A stretch of 37,993 nucleotides of DNA from an uncultured Clostridiaceae bacterium (GTDB taxonomy: Bacteria > Bacillota > Clostridia > TANB77 > CAG-508): NCBI GenBank assembly GCA_948469815.1, contig CAOKMR010000014.1:1-37993 (forward strand). Direction: 5' to 3'. Positions 22,575-32,841 of the stretch are shown here, in pieces. Numbering within the stretch: the first letter of the stretch is position 1; each line of letters begins with the position of its first letter. A program made the translations under genes and the position numbers. The notes under the pieces were generated by a model. The model was not told the origin of the DNA. It did not search any database and saw nothing but the letters and a program-made list of their open reading frames with translations.

Positions 22575-23574
22575 ATGACTAATATAATAAAAATAACATT
22601 TGCAATAATAGGGATAATAATAGGTGCAGGATTTGCATCACGGTCAAGAAATATACTCATTTTTTTATACATTTGGAAAATGGGGAATATTAGGAATAAT
22701 AACAGCATCAATATTATTAGGAGTAATTATCTATAAAACCTTAATAATATCAAAAAAAAATAATTTAAATAACTATAATGAATTATTAAATAAAATAATA
22801 AAAAATAAAAAAATACAAAAAATTATAAAAATAATAATAAATATATTTTTAATAAGTTCATTCTATATAATGATAGCAGGATTTTCTGCTTATTTTTATC
22901 AAGAATATAAAATAAATAAAATAATAAGTTCAATATTATTAGTAATTTTGTGTTATATAACCTTTAATAAAAAGGCAGAAAAAATAATACAAATAAATAC
23001 AATATTAATACCAATAATAATTATAATATTTATAATATTTGGGATAAACAATATAAACAAAATAGAAAATAAAAACCTAATACAAACAACTAATAATTAC
23101 TTATGGATTATTAGTGCAATAATTTACACAAGTTACAACAGTATAACATTAATAGGTTTAACAGGAATAATGAATAAACATTTAAAAAGCAAAAAAAATT
23201 GTATGCAAGTAGCAATATTAACATCAATAATAATAATGTCATTAGGAATAATAATTTATTTACTATTAATAAATATGGATAAACAAGTAGAAATACCAAT
23301 GTTATATATAGCAAATAAATTTGGAGGAATATATAAATATTTATATAGTATAACAATACTAATAGCAATATTTACAACAGCAATCTCAGAAGGGTATAGT
23401 TTTTTAGAAAATGTAAGTAAAAATAATAAAAAAATATACAAATGTTTAAATATAATAATGTGTATATTAGCAGTTCCAATATCATTATTAGGATTTGCTA
23501 ATCTAGTAAATATAGTATACCCAATCTTTGGATTAATAGGAATGCTACAAATAGTATATATTTTAAAAAATTAA
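22575..23574 (+). pseudogene. YkvI-like membrane protein, broken by one extra base
   Basis: ATG at 22575 follows AAAGGAGG and reads MTNIIKITFAIIGIIIGAG-FAS, then leaves the family sequence. Deleting C22641 gives FASGQEIYSFFYTFGKWG, which continues in frame to 23574 as a polytopic membrane protein of about 333 residues. IGAGFASGQEI...FFxxFGxxG is the start signature of the YkvI family, uncharacterised membrane proteins distantly like amino-acid symporters. The remaining frame is otherwise intact with about ten helices, so the lesion is recent or a sequence error. It lies between the ABC operon terminator and the surface-protein promoter. Confidence 0.85.
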
Positions 23575-23739
23575 AACATACAAATCTACATAAAGCCTAT
23601 ATTTCCCTAAAAAAAGCTATTTAACTTAATAAAACTGTAACAAAAAAGAAATAAAAATTTAACATAAAAATTGATGTGATGTAAACCTAGTTTCCGCAAA
23701 GGTATAGAAAATGCTCAAAAAATATCGAAAAATAGCCTA

Positions 23740-23768
23740 TTGAAAAAATAAAAACAACAATTTATAAT
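23740..23768 (+). promoter_or_regulatory. Promoter of the giant surface protein gene
   Basis: TTGAAA (23740-23745), 17 bases, TATAAT (23763-23768), leader about 30 bases. The preceding 165 bases show no gene. Confidence 0.75.
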
Positions 23769-23804
23769 AAAATTAAGATTTTAAAAATTTAGGAGGATAA
23801 AGAC

Positions 23805-26800
23805 ATGAAGAAGTATTTAAAAATGACAGGCTATATTCTAGCAATACTATTAATTATAACAATAATTACAATAGTAAGCAAAGAATTCTTCAAATCATAT
23901 GCAGACACACCAACAAAAGAAGGAACTGTTAGTAAAGTTACATATGAATTTGAAGCAGAAGACATAAATGCCACAACAGGAATTGCACATAATATAAGAG
24001 TTAAAAGTAAGGATGAAACTAATACTAGCAAGAGTTTATCAATACCAAATACAATAACAGTAGATAATATAAAGTATACAGTTGAAAGTATTGGTAATGG
24101 TACTACATCTGCATTGGGAGACACAACTGGATGGGAAAGTATTACAATTCCAACAAAGGTAACAACAATTAATGCAAATGCCTTTAAGGATTGTACAACA
24201 TTAACAACAGTTACATTTACAAAGACATCAGGTTGTGGAAAGATTGGAGAAAGTGCATTTTATGGATGTACTTCATTATCAAATATAAAAGGTAATGAGA
24301 CTAGTAATAGAATACCTGCTAGTGTTATAACAATAGAAGACAATGCATTTTTTAATTGTACTGCGTTAGTAAAATTAGATTTGTATACAGGTGTTAGGAC
24401 ACTTGGAGAAAACACATTTAAAGGAACAACACCACTTACAGAACTAACAATTAGAAGTGATATAGAAAATCATAATAATGCATTTAAAGGACATACTGGA
24501 ATTACTACATTAAAATTTTCAGGAAAAGACTGTACTACAATATATGATAGTATGTTTGAAGGATGTACAGGTCTTACAAGTGTAAATCAAAGAACAACAA
24601 TTACTACAACAAATGAGGATGGAAGTACAACGACTAGTTATAAACACTATATAAACTTAATAGGAACTAGAGCTTTCTTTGGATGTACAGGACTAAATGC
24701 TAAAGGAGCAATAATATATAGTGCTAATGGAAATTTAAAAGTTGGAAAAGATGCCTATAGATTTGGTGGATATCCAACAGAATTTTCAGAAATACCAACA
24801 GTTGATGTTGAACAAAGTGTAGACAAAGCAAATACAGAATACTACACTAATGGTATTGGAAAAGTAACAATGAAGATATCATCAGAATCTAAACAATTAG
24901 TAAGACCAAAAGATTATATTGTATATTTAGATACAACTGGAAGTATGTATAAAAAGGATTCTGGAGGATTTGTAAGCATAACAGAAGTAAATGAAAATGG
25001 TGTAGAGGAAAAAATAACTAAGACAAAACTTGAAATTGCAAAAGAGGCATTACAACTTTTAGCAGACACAATATATGCTGAAAATCCTGAAAATAGATTA
25101 GCGATTGTCACAAGTCCTAATAATGCATATTTATATATGAATTGGAGGGATGGTAGTCAAAGTGAAACTGTAAAAAAGGCGATATCAGAAATTTCATCTT
25201 CTAATCTTAAAGGAAGTGAGACTTATGGAATTAAATCTGCATATTATACAGGTAAAGCCACAAATTATGATACAGGACTAAAAACAATGGCAGATGTAAT
25301 AATGGAAAGAGACACAGAAAGAGATAGAAATGTGTATGGTATTTTTATTAGTGATGGTTTCGCAAATAAACCAACTAGTAAAAGTTCTAGAGCACAAAAA
25401 ATAATGTCAGCAGCACAACATTTACAGGGAGCATGTGATGCAGTATGGTCAGTAGGAATTGCTTTGGAAATAGGAGATGTAGAAGAGCCAGATGATCCAG
25501 ATAGTGGAGCAGAAGAGGATGACAATGATGAAGAATTTGTGCCACCAGAAATTGATCCAAATGATAAAGCAGCATATTTAAGATATATTAGAACTTTATG
25601 GGGAAACAAGGAACTAATTCTTAGTTTTCCAGCAGATGAACACTTACAGGAAAAATTTAATGCATTTATGAAGGAAGTAGTAGACATAAGTACAACAAGT
25701 TTATCAGAGATAACATTTGCAAGTAAATTAAATACAGACATATGGGAATTTTATACAGGAGAAGACTATAAAAACCCAGAAGGTTGCGATATTACAGATT
25801 CGCAAAATGCAATATTTAAAATTGATAGAGTGGGAAAAGAAGATGATGATGATAAATATTATTATTACATAAGACTAAAAGATGATAAACGTGACAAAAC
25901 AGATCCAAAACTGTTAGTATCAAACGAACTTACAGCAGAGTATACAATTTCAGGAGGAGGATATAATGGAGAGGTATGTAATAAAGAAAATGGAAAAAAT
26001 GCATTATATGACACACCTTTATATTTAGATTGGGTAAAAGAAGGAGACCCAATACCACCAGACCCAACGCCACCAGACCCACCAGGACCAACGCCACCAG
26101 ATGATCCAACACCTCCAGGACCAGGTACTTTAAGAATTGGAAAATTGGAAATAACAAAAACAGGAGAAGCTTTAGTAGGTAAAGAAGAGAATGCGGATGG
26201 AATAATAACTCCAGTATATGAGGAAGTTAAAGTAAAAGGAGCAGAATTTGAAGTATATGCAAAAGAAGATATATATGTAGAAGAAAAAGAAGAAGTAGAA
26301 GCACAAGCAGATGAAATAGACACAGGAACACCAGAAAATCCAGGAGACACAGGAACACCAGAAAATCCAGGAGATACAGGAACGCCAGAGAATCCAGGAG
26401 ACACAGGAACACCAGAGAATCCAGGAGACACAGGAACACCAGAGAATCCAGGAGACACAGGAACACCAGAAAATCCAGATGATACAAATAAACCAGAGAA
26501 AAAGTTATTATATGCAAAAGATACTTTAATAAAAAAGATAGTAACAGATGAAAACGGAAAAGCAATATTACAAAGCTTGCCAATAGGAAAATACTACATA
26601 AAAGAAGTAAAAGCAGGAGAAGGATTTATATTAAACGAAGAAGTAAAAGAATTTGAAATAAAAGATCAAGGAGAAGACAATAGTATACAAAAGGTAGAAG
26701 TAGCTTACAAAAATGAAAGACAAAAGATAAACATAGGCGGAGAAGAAGGACTAATAGTAGAAAAAATAGCAGACAAAAAAGTATATAAACCAGGAGAAGA

Positions 26801-28481
26801 AATAGTATACACAATAAGAGTAGCAAATACAACAAAAAATATAATTAAAGACATAAATGTTGCAGAAACAATGATAGAAGGAAAATTTGAAGATATTTCA
26901 ACAGACAATATAACAAAAGAAAATGATAAAACAATCAAAATAAAAGAATTAAAACCAGAAGAAAGTGTTGAACTAAAATTCATAGCAAATATAGCAACAC
27001 CAGCAGAAAAAGAAAAAGTTGTAAACCTAGTAAAAGCAACAGGAAAAACCGAAGAACCAAACCCAGAAGACCCTGAAAATCCAATAATAAAAGACATAGA
27101 AGGAGAAGACGACGAAGAAATCTATATAGCAACTAAAGAATTAGTAATAGTAAAAGAAGCATTAAAAGATGAATATGAAGTAGGGGAAACAGTACAATAC
27201 GTAATAAAAGTAATGAACAATGGACTAACAGACATAACAGATATAGTAGTAGAAGAAAAACTATTAAATGGACAATTTGTATATGTAGAAGAAGCAAACA
27301 AAGGTGGTTCAGAAGTAAAACAACTTGATAACCAAAGAGTATCAATAAACAAGATTGAACCAGGAAAAATGATAACACTAAGATATGAATATGAAATTTC
27401 AAAAGATACACAAGTTACAGTAGATGAAAACCAAAGAATAATATTAGCAAATAATGTAACAGTAAAAGGAAAAACAGAAATACCAGACCCAAGTAATCCA
27501 GACAAAACTATACCAACAGAAGTAGAAGATGAAAGCACAGAAGAAATAGAAATAAAAACAGATGGATTAGGAAAAGGAATAGGAATAATAAAAAAAGACA
27601 TAGAAACAGGAAAAACAATACAAGGAGCCGTAATAGGATTATATGCAGCAGAAAACATAAAAGGAGCTAATGGAGAAGAAATAATAGCAAGAGATACACT
27701 TATAGAAAAAGTTACAACAGACGAATTAGGAAGAGCTAAATATACAGTTGACTTACCATTAGGAAAATACTACATAAAAGAAATAGAAGCACCAGAAAAA
27801 TATATGTTAAGTCAAGAAAAAATAGAAATAGATGCAACATATAAAGGTCAAGAAATAGGTACAATAAACATTAATAAAATACTAACAAATAGAAAGGTAG
27901 TATTAGATTTCTCAATAGAGAAAAACTTAAGCAGTGTTAGTGTAAATGGGCAAAATATACCAATAAAAGACAATAAACTAGTAAAATTAGAATTAAAACC
28001 ATCTGATATAAAAAAAGCAGAAGTAATTGCAAAATATAAAATAGTTGTAAAAAACAAAGTAAATATTGCCGGAACAACCAAAGTATTAGAAATAGTACCA
28101 AAGGGATTTGAAGTAGTAAATGCTCCAGAATATTGGGTAACAAGACCAGATGGAATATTAGAAACAGAAGTTAACTTAAATGGAAACGAAACTAAGGAAC
28201 TAGAGATAAGTCTAAAATGGAAAAACAGTGAATCAAATTTAGGCTCAGGAATAAATGTAGCAAAACTAGAAACAGATGGAGACACAAACACAGATGATGA
28301 CAATTCACAAGCAACAATAATAATAAGTGTAAAAACAGGAGAAGTAGTAAGTGCGATAATAATAATAATGATGATAGCATCACTTGCAATATGTGGATAC
28401 ATGACATCTTTAATAATCTCTAAAATGAAAAAAGGACCAGACATCAATGGAATCAAATTCCTAAAAAACAAAAATAAATAA
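23805..28481 (+). CDS. Giant multidomain surface protein: LRR_5, VWA, SpaA, DUF11
   Basis: The 1558-residue exported protein has a signal peptide (1-33, ending SYA). BspA-type LRRs lie at about 50-345. A von Willebrand A domain starts near 369 with the MIDAS-like DTTGS (YIVYLDTTGSMY) and later FISDGFAN. A proline-rich hinge (746-775) is followed by a SpaA/Cna-B domain (LEITKTGE ... GKYYIKEVKAGEGF). Two DUF11-type domains follow (GLIVEKIADKKVYKPGEEIVY; LVIVKEALKDEYEVGETVQY), then a second SpaA domain (GIIKKDIETGKTIQGA ... GKYYIKEIEAPE), a third beta domain, and a C-terminal TM with basic tail. No LPxTG is seen. VKTGE before the TM is the nearest motif. Six 9-residue repeats interrupt the first SpaA domain. 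Probable adhesin or pilin-like protein; AGGAGG lies upstream. Confidence 0.9.
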   Translation: MKKYLKMTGYILAILLIITIITIVSKEFFKSYADTPTKEGTVSKVTYEFEAEDINATTGIAHNIRVKSKDETNTSKSLSIPNTITVDNIKYTVESIGNGTTSALGDTTGWESITIPTKVTTINANAFKDCTTLTTVTFTKTSGCGKIGESAFYGCTSLSNIKGNETSNRIPASVITIEDNAFFNCTALVKLDLYTGVRTLGENTFKGTTPLTELTIRSDIENHNNAFKGHTGITTLKFSGKDCTTIYDSMFEGCTGLTSVNQRTTITTTNEDGSTTTSYKHYINLIGTRAFFGCTGLNAKGAIIYSANGNLKVGKDAYRFGGYPTEFSEIPTVDVEQSVDKANTEYYTNGIGKVTMKISSESKQLVRPKDYIVYLDTTGSMYKKDSGGFVSITEVNENGVEEKITKTKLEIAKEALQLLADTIYAENPENRLAIVTSPNNAYLYMNWRDGSQSETVKKAISEISSSNLKGSETYGIKSAYYTGKATNYDTGLKTMADVIMERDTERDRNVYGIFISDGFANKPTSKSSRAQKIMSAAQHLQGACDAVWSVGIALEIGDVEEPDDPDSGAEEDDNDEEFVPPEIDPNDKAAYLRYIRTLWGNKELILSFPADEHLQEKFNAFMKEVVDISTTSLSEITFASKLNTDIWEFYTGEDYKNPEGCDITDSQNAIFKIDRVGKEDDDDKYYYYIRLKDDKRDKTDPKLLVSNELTAEYTISGGGYNGEVCNKENGKNALYDTPLYLDWVKEGDPIPPDPTPPDPPGPTPPDDPTPPGPGTLRIGKLEITKTGEALVGKEENADGIITPVYEEVKVKGAEFEVYAKEDIYVEEKEEVEAQADEIDTGTPENPGDTGTPENPGDTGTPENPGDTGTPENPGDTGTPENPGDTGTPENPDDTNKPEKKLLYAKDTLIKKIVTDENGKAILQSLPIGKYYIKEVKAGEGFILNEEVKEFEIKDQGEDNSIQKVEVAYKNERQKINIGGEEGLIVEKIADKKVYKPGEEIVYTIRVANTTKNIIKDINVAETMIEGKFEDISTDNITKENDKTIKIKELKPEESVELKFIANIATPAEKEKVVNLVKATGKTEEPNPEDPENPIIKDIEGEDDEEIYIATKELVIVKEALKDEYEVGETVQYVIKVMNNGLTDITDIVVEEKLLNGQFVYVEEANKGGSEVKQLDNQRVSINKIEPGKMITLRYEYEISKDTQVTVDENQRIILANNVTVKGKTEIPDPSNPDKTIPTEVEDESTEEIEIKTDGLGKGIGIIKKDIETGKTIQGAVIGLYAAENIKGANGEEIIARDTLIEKVTTDELGRAKYTVDLPLGKYYIKEIEAPEKYMLSQEKIEIDATYKGQEIGTININKILTNRKVVLDFSIEKNLSSVSVNGQNIPIKDNKLVKLELKPSDIKKAEVIAKYKIVVKNKVNIAGTTKVLEIVPKGFEVVNAPEYWVTRPDGILETEVNLNGNETKELEISLKWKNSESNLGSGINVAKLETDGDTNTDDDNSQATIIISVKTGEVVSAIIIIMMIASLAICGYMTSLIISKMKKGPDINGIKFLKNKNK
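26319..26480 (+). repeat. Six tandem 27-bp units (DTGTPENPG)n
   Basis: Six consecutive units of 27 bases encode DTGTPENPG (last unit ends PD). Units differ only at silent third positions, apart from the last residue. The array is in frame inside the surface-protein gene. Such arrays expand and contract without shifting frame. Confidence 0.95.
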
Positions 28482-28483
28482 AT

Positions 28484-28518
28484 AAAAAAATCACCATAAA
28501 AAATATGGTGATTTTTTT
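28484..28518 (+). terminator. Terminator of the surface protein gene
   Basis: A 15-bp perfect stem (28484-28498 with 28504-28518, loop AAAAA) ends in seven T. It shares its stem core with 22495-22528. Confidence 0.9.
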
Positions 28519-28530
28519 GCCAAAAAAACA

Positions 28531-28560
28531 TTGACAAGCTCTACGGAAATGTGATATACT
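28531..28560 (+). promoter_or_regulatory. rpoB promoter
   Basis: TTGACA (28531-28536), 18 bases, TATACT (28555-28560). It lies 13 bases after the upstream terminator, so rpoBC has its own promoter here. Confidence 0.85.
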
Positions 28561-28835
28561 ATAAATCTCAATTAAGTCTATATTTAAAACTTATTAATTC
28601 TAAAAAGAAGAGGAATTGAATATAAAATCATTTTTATCTTACGGGAAGTTCAATTTGAAGCTATGAACTTTTCTAATATAAAAATATTTATATTACAAGA
28701 AGGACTTCTTTTCAAGATAATAATTTTTTCTTATATAATAAAATAAGCTTCAAAATTAAAATATCTAGGGGCAGACACATGACCTGCACCTACAAATTAA
28801 GATTTAAATTTTAATGAAGGAGTGAAATTTTTTCT
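28561..28835 (+). other. Long rpoB leader
   Basis: The leader is about 270 bases with no ORF of note. AAGTTCA (28646-28652) pairs with TGAACTT (28664-28670). AAGAA/TTCTT around 28697-28710 forms a second small hairpin, followed by TTTTTT near 28724. The dispersed GC-rich repeat lies at 28766-28794. A regulatory leader is possible, but no known ribosomal leader or riboswitch is recognised. Confidence 0.4.
28766..28794. repeat. Dispersed GC-rich inverted repeat, copy A
   Basis: TAGGGGCAG and CTGCACCTA pair with one mismatch. The core GACACATGxCCxGCxCCTACA also occurs at 37277-37303. It stands out from the AT-rich flank and resembles the short palindromic repeats scattered in many clostridial genomes. 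Confidence 0.6.
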
Positions 28836-31800
28836 ATGAAAGAAATCAAACACGAAAAATGCATACGTCATACCTTTGCAAAAACAGGGGACAGTATTGA
28901 AATGCCAAATTTCATCAAAGTGCAAAAAGACTCATACAACTGGTTTATAAGAGAAGGACTAGGAGAAGTACTAAAAGATATATCACCAATAATAGACTAC
29001 TCTGGAAACTTAGTATTAGAATTCTTTGACTACTATATGGAAGACAAAACAAAATACTCATTAGAAGAGACAAAAGAAAGAGATGTAACATACTCAACAA
29101 GATTACATGTAAAAGTAAGACTAATAAACCGTGAAACAGGAGAAATCAAAGAGCAAGAAATCTATTTAGGAGACTTTCCATTAATGACAGACAGTGGAAC
29201 ATTCGTAATAAATGGTGCAGAAAGAGTTGTAGTAAGCCAATTAGTACGTTCACCAGGATGTTATTATGCAAAAGACTTTGACAAAACAGGAAAACAAGTA
29301 TATACAGCAACAGTAATGCCAATAAGAGGAGCATGGATAGAATATGAAACAGACTCAAACGATGTATTCTATGCAAGAGTTGACAGAACAAGAAGAATTC
29401 CAATAACAACACTATTAAGAGCAGTAGGACTAAAAACAGACGAAGAAATAATCTCAATGTTTGGGGAAGACGAAAGAATACTTACAACACTAGAAAAAGA
29501 CCCAATAAAGACTCAAGACGAAGCATTAATAGAAATCTATAAAAAATTAAGACCAGGAGAACTACCATCAGTAGAAGCAGCAACAAACCTATTCAACGGA
29601 TTATTCTTTGATCGTAGAAGATATGACTTAGCAAGAGTTGGAAGATATAAATTCAATAAAAAATTAGCACTAGCAGAAAGAATAGAAAATCAAGTAGCAT
29701 ATGACGACATAGTAGACACAGAGACAGGAGAAGTATTAGTTGCAAAAGACACAGTAATATCTAGTGAAATGGCACATACAATACAAAACTCAGGAATAAA
29801 TATTGTAAACATAAAAATAGAAGACAAAAAAGTAATAGTAATAGGAAATGGAACAGTAGATATACATGCTGTACTAAAAGATGTTGATTTAAGCGAACTA
29901 AACATAAAAGAAGAAGTAAATTATCTAGTACTAAAAAACATACTAGACACAACAGAGCCAAAAGACTTAGTAAAAGTAATAGAAGAAAGAATAGAAGAAT
30001 TAATACCAAAAAACATAACAACAGAAGACATAATAGCATCTGTTGGATACTTATTAAACTTAGCACACAAAGTAGGAAATGTTGATGACATAGACCACTT
30101 AGGAAATAGACGTATAAGAAGTGTTGGAGAATTATTACAAAATCAATTTAGAATTGGTTTAACAAGACTAGAAAGAGTTGTAAGAGAAAGAATGACAATA
30201 CAAGACTTAGACGTAGTAACACCACAAACATTAATAAACACAAAACCAATAACATCATCAATAAGAGAATTCTTTGGAAGCTCACAATTATCACAATTCA
30301 TGGATCAAACAAACCCACTATCAGAACTAACACATAAAAGAAGAATATCAGCATTAGGACCAGGAGGACTTTCAAGGGAAAGAGCAGGATTTGAGGTTCG
30401 TGATATACACTATACACACTATGGAAGACTATGTCCAATAGAATCACCAGAAGGACCAAACATAGGACTAATATCAGCACTATCTTCATTTGCAATAGTA
30501 AACGAATATGGATTTGTAGAAACACCATATAGAAAAATAGATCCAGAAACTCATAAAATTACAGACGAATTCGAATACATGGCAGCATATGATGAAGACG
30601 GACACATTATAGCGCAAGCAGACGAGCCAATAGGACCAGACGGAAAATTTGTAAACTCAAAAATAAAAGTTAGATACTTAGACGAAGTAACAGAAGTTCC
30701 AGCAGAAAAAGTAGACTACATGGACGTATCACCAAAACAATTAGTATCAGTTGCAGCAGCAATGATACCATTCCTAGAACATGATGACGCCAACCGTGCA
30801 CTTATGGGAACAAACATGCAACGTCAAGCAGTTCCGCTAATGATTACAGACTCACCAATAGTAGGAACAGGAATAGAATACAAAGCAGCAAAAGACTCAG
30901 GAATAATGATACTTGCAAAAAATGATGGTATAGTAAAAAAAGTCACAGGAGACCAGATAATAGTAGAAAACACAAAAGGAAAAGACGATATATATAGATT
31001 ACGTAAATTCAAAAGAACAAATGGTGCAACATGTATAAATCAAAGACCAATAGTTGTTAAAGGTGAGAAAGTAAAAGAAGGAGACGTTATAGCTGATGGA
31101 CCTGCGACACAAAATGGAGAAATGGCACTTGGAAAAAACGTAATCATAGCATTCTCTACATGGGAAGGATATAACTACGAAGACGCTATACTACTAAGTG
31201 AAAGACTAGTAAAAGAAGATGTATTCACATCAATACATATAGAAGAATACGAATGTGAATGCCGTGATACGAAACTAGGACCAGAAGAAATAACAAGAGA
31301 CATACCAAATGTAGGTGAAGACTCATTAAAAGACCTAGATGACAGAGGAATAATAAGAATAGGAGCAGAAGTTGGACCAGGAGACATATTAGTAGGTAAA
31401 GTAAGTCCAAAAGGAGAAACAGAACTCACAGCAGAAGAAAGGCTATTAAGAGCAATCTTTGGAGAAAAAGCAAGAGAAGTAAGAGACACATCACTTCGTG
31501 TACCACATGGAGAAGCAGGAACAATAGTAGATATAAAAATATTCGATAGAGAAAACTCTGACGAATTAAGTCCAGGAGTAAATCAAGTAATCAGATGTTA
31601 TATAGCACAAAAAAGAAAAATCTCAGTCGGAGACAAAATGTCAGGACGTCATGGAAACAAAGGTGTTGTATCAAGAATACTACCAGTTGAAGACATGCCA
31701 TTCATGCCAGACGGTACACCAGTAGACGTATTATTAAACCCATTAGGTGTTCCATCACGTATGAACTTAGGTCAAGTTCTAGAAGTGCACTTAGGAGCAG

Positions 31801-32600
31801 CAGCAAGACTATTAGGACTAAAAATAGCAACACCAGTATTTGATGGTGCAACAGAAGAAGAAATAGTAGAAATGCTTGAACAATCAGGACTATCACCAGA
31901 CGGAAAAACAATATTATACGATGGAAGAACAGGAGATCCATTTGACAAACCAATCACAGTTGGTGTAATGTACATGTTAAAACTACACCACCTAGTAGAT
32001 GATAAGATACATGCTCGTTCAACAGGACCATACTCAATAGTCACACAACAACCACTAGGAGGAAAAGCACAATTTGGAGGACAACGTTTTGGAGAAATGG
32101 AAGTTTGGGCACTAGAAGCATATGGAGCAGCACATACACTACAAGAAATGCTAACAGTAAAATCAGACGATATAGTTGGACGTGTAAAAACCTATGAAGC
32201 AATTGTAAAAGGAGAAAACATACCTGAACCAGGAGTGCCAGAAGGATTTAAGGTATTAATAAAAGAATTACAAAGCTTAGGATTAGACATGAAACTATAT
32301 AATAAAGACAATGAAGAGATAGAATTAAAAGAAAACATAGATGAAGGAATAGATTTCAACTTAGAAAGAGAACAACATAGTAAAGAAGAATTAAAAGCAT
32401 TAGACGATGAATTAACCTCAGAAGGATATGAAGAAATAGAAAACGAAGAAATAGATGACATAGAAAGTGATGAAATCTATGACGACACAGACATTATAGA
32501 CGATGAAGAAATATTTGACAATGACTTAGCATTAGACAATATAGAAAATGATGAAGACATAATAGGAGACAGCGATAATGGAATTATCGATGACGAGTAA
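28836..32600 (+). CDS. rpoB: DNA-directed RNA polymerase subunit beta
   Basis: The 1254-residue catalytic subunit of RNA polymerase is full length for Firmicutes. The rifampicin-pocket segment at about residues 481-510 reads [20 protein letters not shown] and [12 protein letters not shown], with the Asp, His and Ser positions of the sensitive form. Other signatures include [34 protein letters not shown] and [13 protein letters not shown]. The C-terminus has an extra, strongly acidic tail of about 70 residues ([14 protein letters not shown] and similar) after the conserved [16 protein letters not shown] region ([19 protein letters not shown]). It is preceded by its own promoter, not by rplJL. 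GAAGGAG lies before the ATG. Confidence 0.99.
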   Translation: MKEIKHEKCIRHTFAKTGDSIEMPNFIKVQKDSYNWFIREGLGEVLKDISPIIDYSGNLVLEFFDYYMEDKTKYSLEETKERDVTYSTRLHVKVRLINRETGEIKEQEIYLGDFPLMTDSGTFVINGAERVVVSQLVRSPGCYYAKDFDKTGKQVYTATVMPIRGAWIEYETDSNDVFYARVDRTRRIPITTLLRAVGLKTDEEIISMFGEDERILTTLEKDPIKTQDEALIEIYKKLRPGELPSVEAATNLFNGLFFDRRRYDLARVGRYKFNKKLALAERIENQVAYDDIVDTETGEVLVAKDTVISSEMAHTIQNSGINIVNIKIEDKKVIVIGNGTVDIHAVLKDVDLSELNIKEEVNYLVLKNILDTTEPKDLVKVIEERIEELIPKNITTEDIIASVGYLLNLAHKVGNVDDIDHLGNRRIRSVGELLQNQFRIGLTRLERVVRERMTIQDLDVVTPQTLINTKPITSSIREFFGSSQLSQFMDQTNPLSELTHKRRISALGPGGLSRERAGFEVRDIHYTHYGRLCPIESPEGPNIGLISALSSFAIVNEYGFVETPYRKIDPETHKITDEFEYMAAYDEDGHIIAQADEPIGPDGKFVNSKIKVRYLDEVTEVPAEKVDYMDVSPKQLVSVAAAMIPFLEHDDANRALMGTNMQRQAVPLMITDSPIVGTGIEYKAAKDSGIMILAKNDGIVKKVTGDQIIVENTKGKDDIYRLRKFKRTNGATCINQRPIVVKGEKVKEGDVIADGPATQNGEMALGKNVIIAFSTWEGYNYEDAILLSERLVKEDVFTSIHIEEYECECRDTKLGPEEITRDIPNVGEDSLKDLDDRGIIRIGAEVGPGDILVGKVSPKGETELTAEERLLRAIFGEKAREVRDTSLRVPHGEAGTIVDIKIFDRENSDELSPGVNQVIRCYIAQKRKISVGDKMSGRHGNKGVVSRILPVEDMPFMPDGTPVDVLLNPLGVPSRMNLGQVLEVHLGAAARLLGLKIATPVFDGATEEEIVEMLEQSGLSPDGKTILYDGRTGDPFDKPITVGVMYMLKLHHLVDDKIHARSTGPYSIVTQQPLGGKAQFGGQRFGEMEVWALEAYGAAHTLQEMLTVKSDDIVGRVKTYEAIVKGENIPEPGVPEGFKVLIKELQSLGLDMKLYNKDNEEIELKENIDEGIDFNLEREQHSKEELKALDDELTSEGYEEIENEEIDDIESDEIYDDTDIIDDEEIFDNDLALDNIENDEDIIGDSDNGIIDDE

Positions 32601-32622
32601 AAACGGTTTATATGAATAAACG

Positions 32623-32650
32623 TGTAGGGGCGATTATTAATCGCCCGCCC
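32623..32650. repeat. Dispersed GC-rich inverted repeat, copy B
   Basis: TGTAGGGGCGATTA is followed by TAATCGCCC; GGGCGATTA and TAATCGCCC are perfect arms. It starts TGTAGGG like copy C and is strikingly G+C-rich for this genome. The interior differs from copies A and C, so membership of the same family is less certain. Confidence 0.45.
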
Positions 32651-32781
32651 TTCGAAGAAATTGCTTAAACTAAATAATTAAATAACACATTACCAATTTA
32701 ATTATTAACCAGATGGAATTGTTCGTGCAATGTAAAATAATTAAATATAAGTTAATGTAGAAAACAAGTAGATAAAAGTTC

Positions 32782-32822
32782 GAAAAGAATTAGTATCCTA
32801 CAATCACATACTAATTCTTTTC
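32782..32822 (+). other. 15-bp stem-loop between rpoB and rpoC
   Basis: GAAAAGAATTAGTAT (32782-32796) pairs perfectly with ATACTAATTCTTTTC (32808-32822), loop 11 bases. The stem can extend by three pairs beyond a C bulge. No T-run follows, so it is more likely a processing or stability element than a terminator. It ends 19 bases before the first possible rpoC ATG. Confidence 0.65.
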
Positions 32823-32841
32823 CGAAATTAGTTAAAGCCTG

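Larger units (their letters stand above)
32601..32841. other. rpoB-rpoC intergenic region with repeat and long stem-loop
   Basis: This 241-base gap is longer than usual between these co-transcribed genes. It holds the dispersed GC-rich repeat (32623-32650) and a 15-bp perfect stem-loop (32782-32822) but no gene. Confidence 0.6.

Noticed and set aside
23575..23739. Riboswitch (c-di-GMP type) before the surface protein gene
   Set aside because: CGCAAAGG is present, but the rest of the aptamer consensus is missing and the promoter lies downstream of it.
26319..26480. Tandem repeat as non-coding repeat
   Set aside because: Unit length is a multiple of three and changes are silent, so it is coding.
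23831..28537. Long minus-strand frames opposite the surface protein gene
   Set aside because: They are shadows caused by low stop frequency in repetitive, codon-biased sequence. No ribosome sites or domains.
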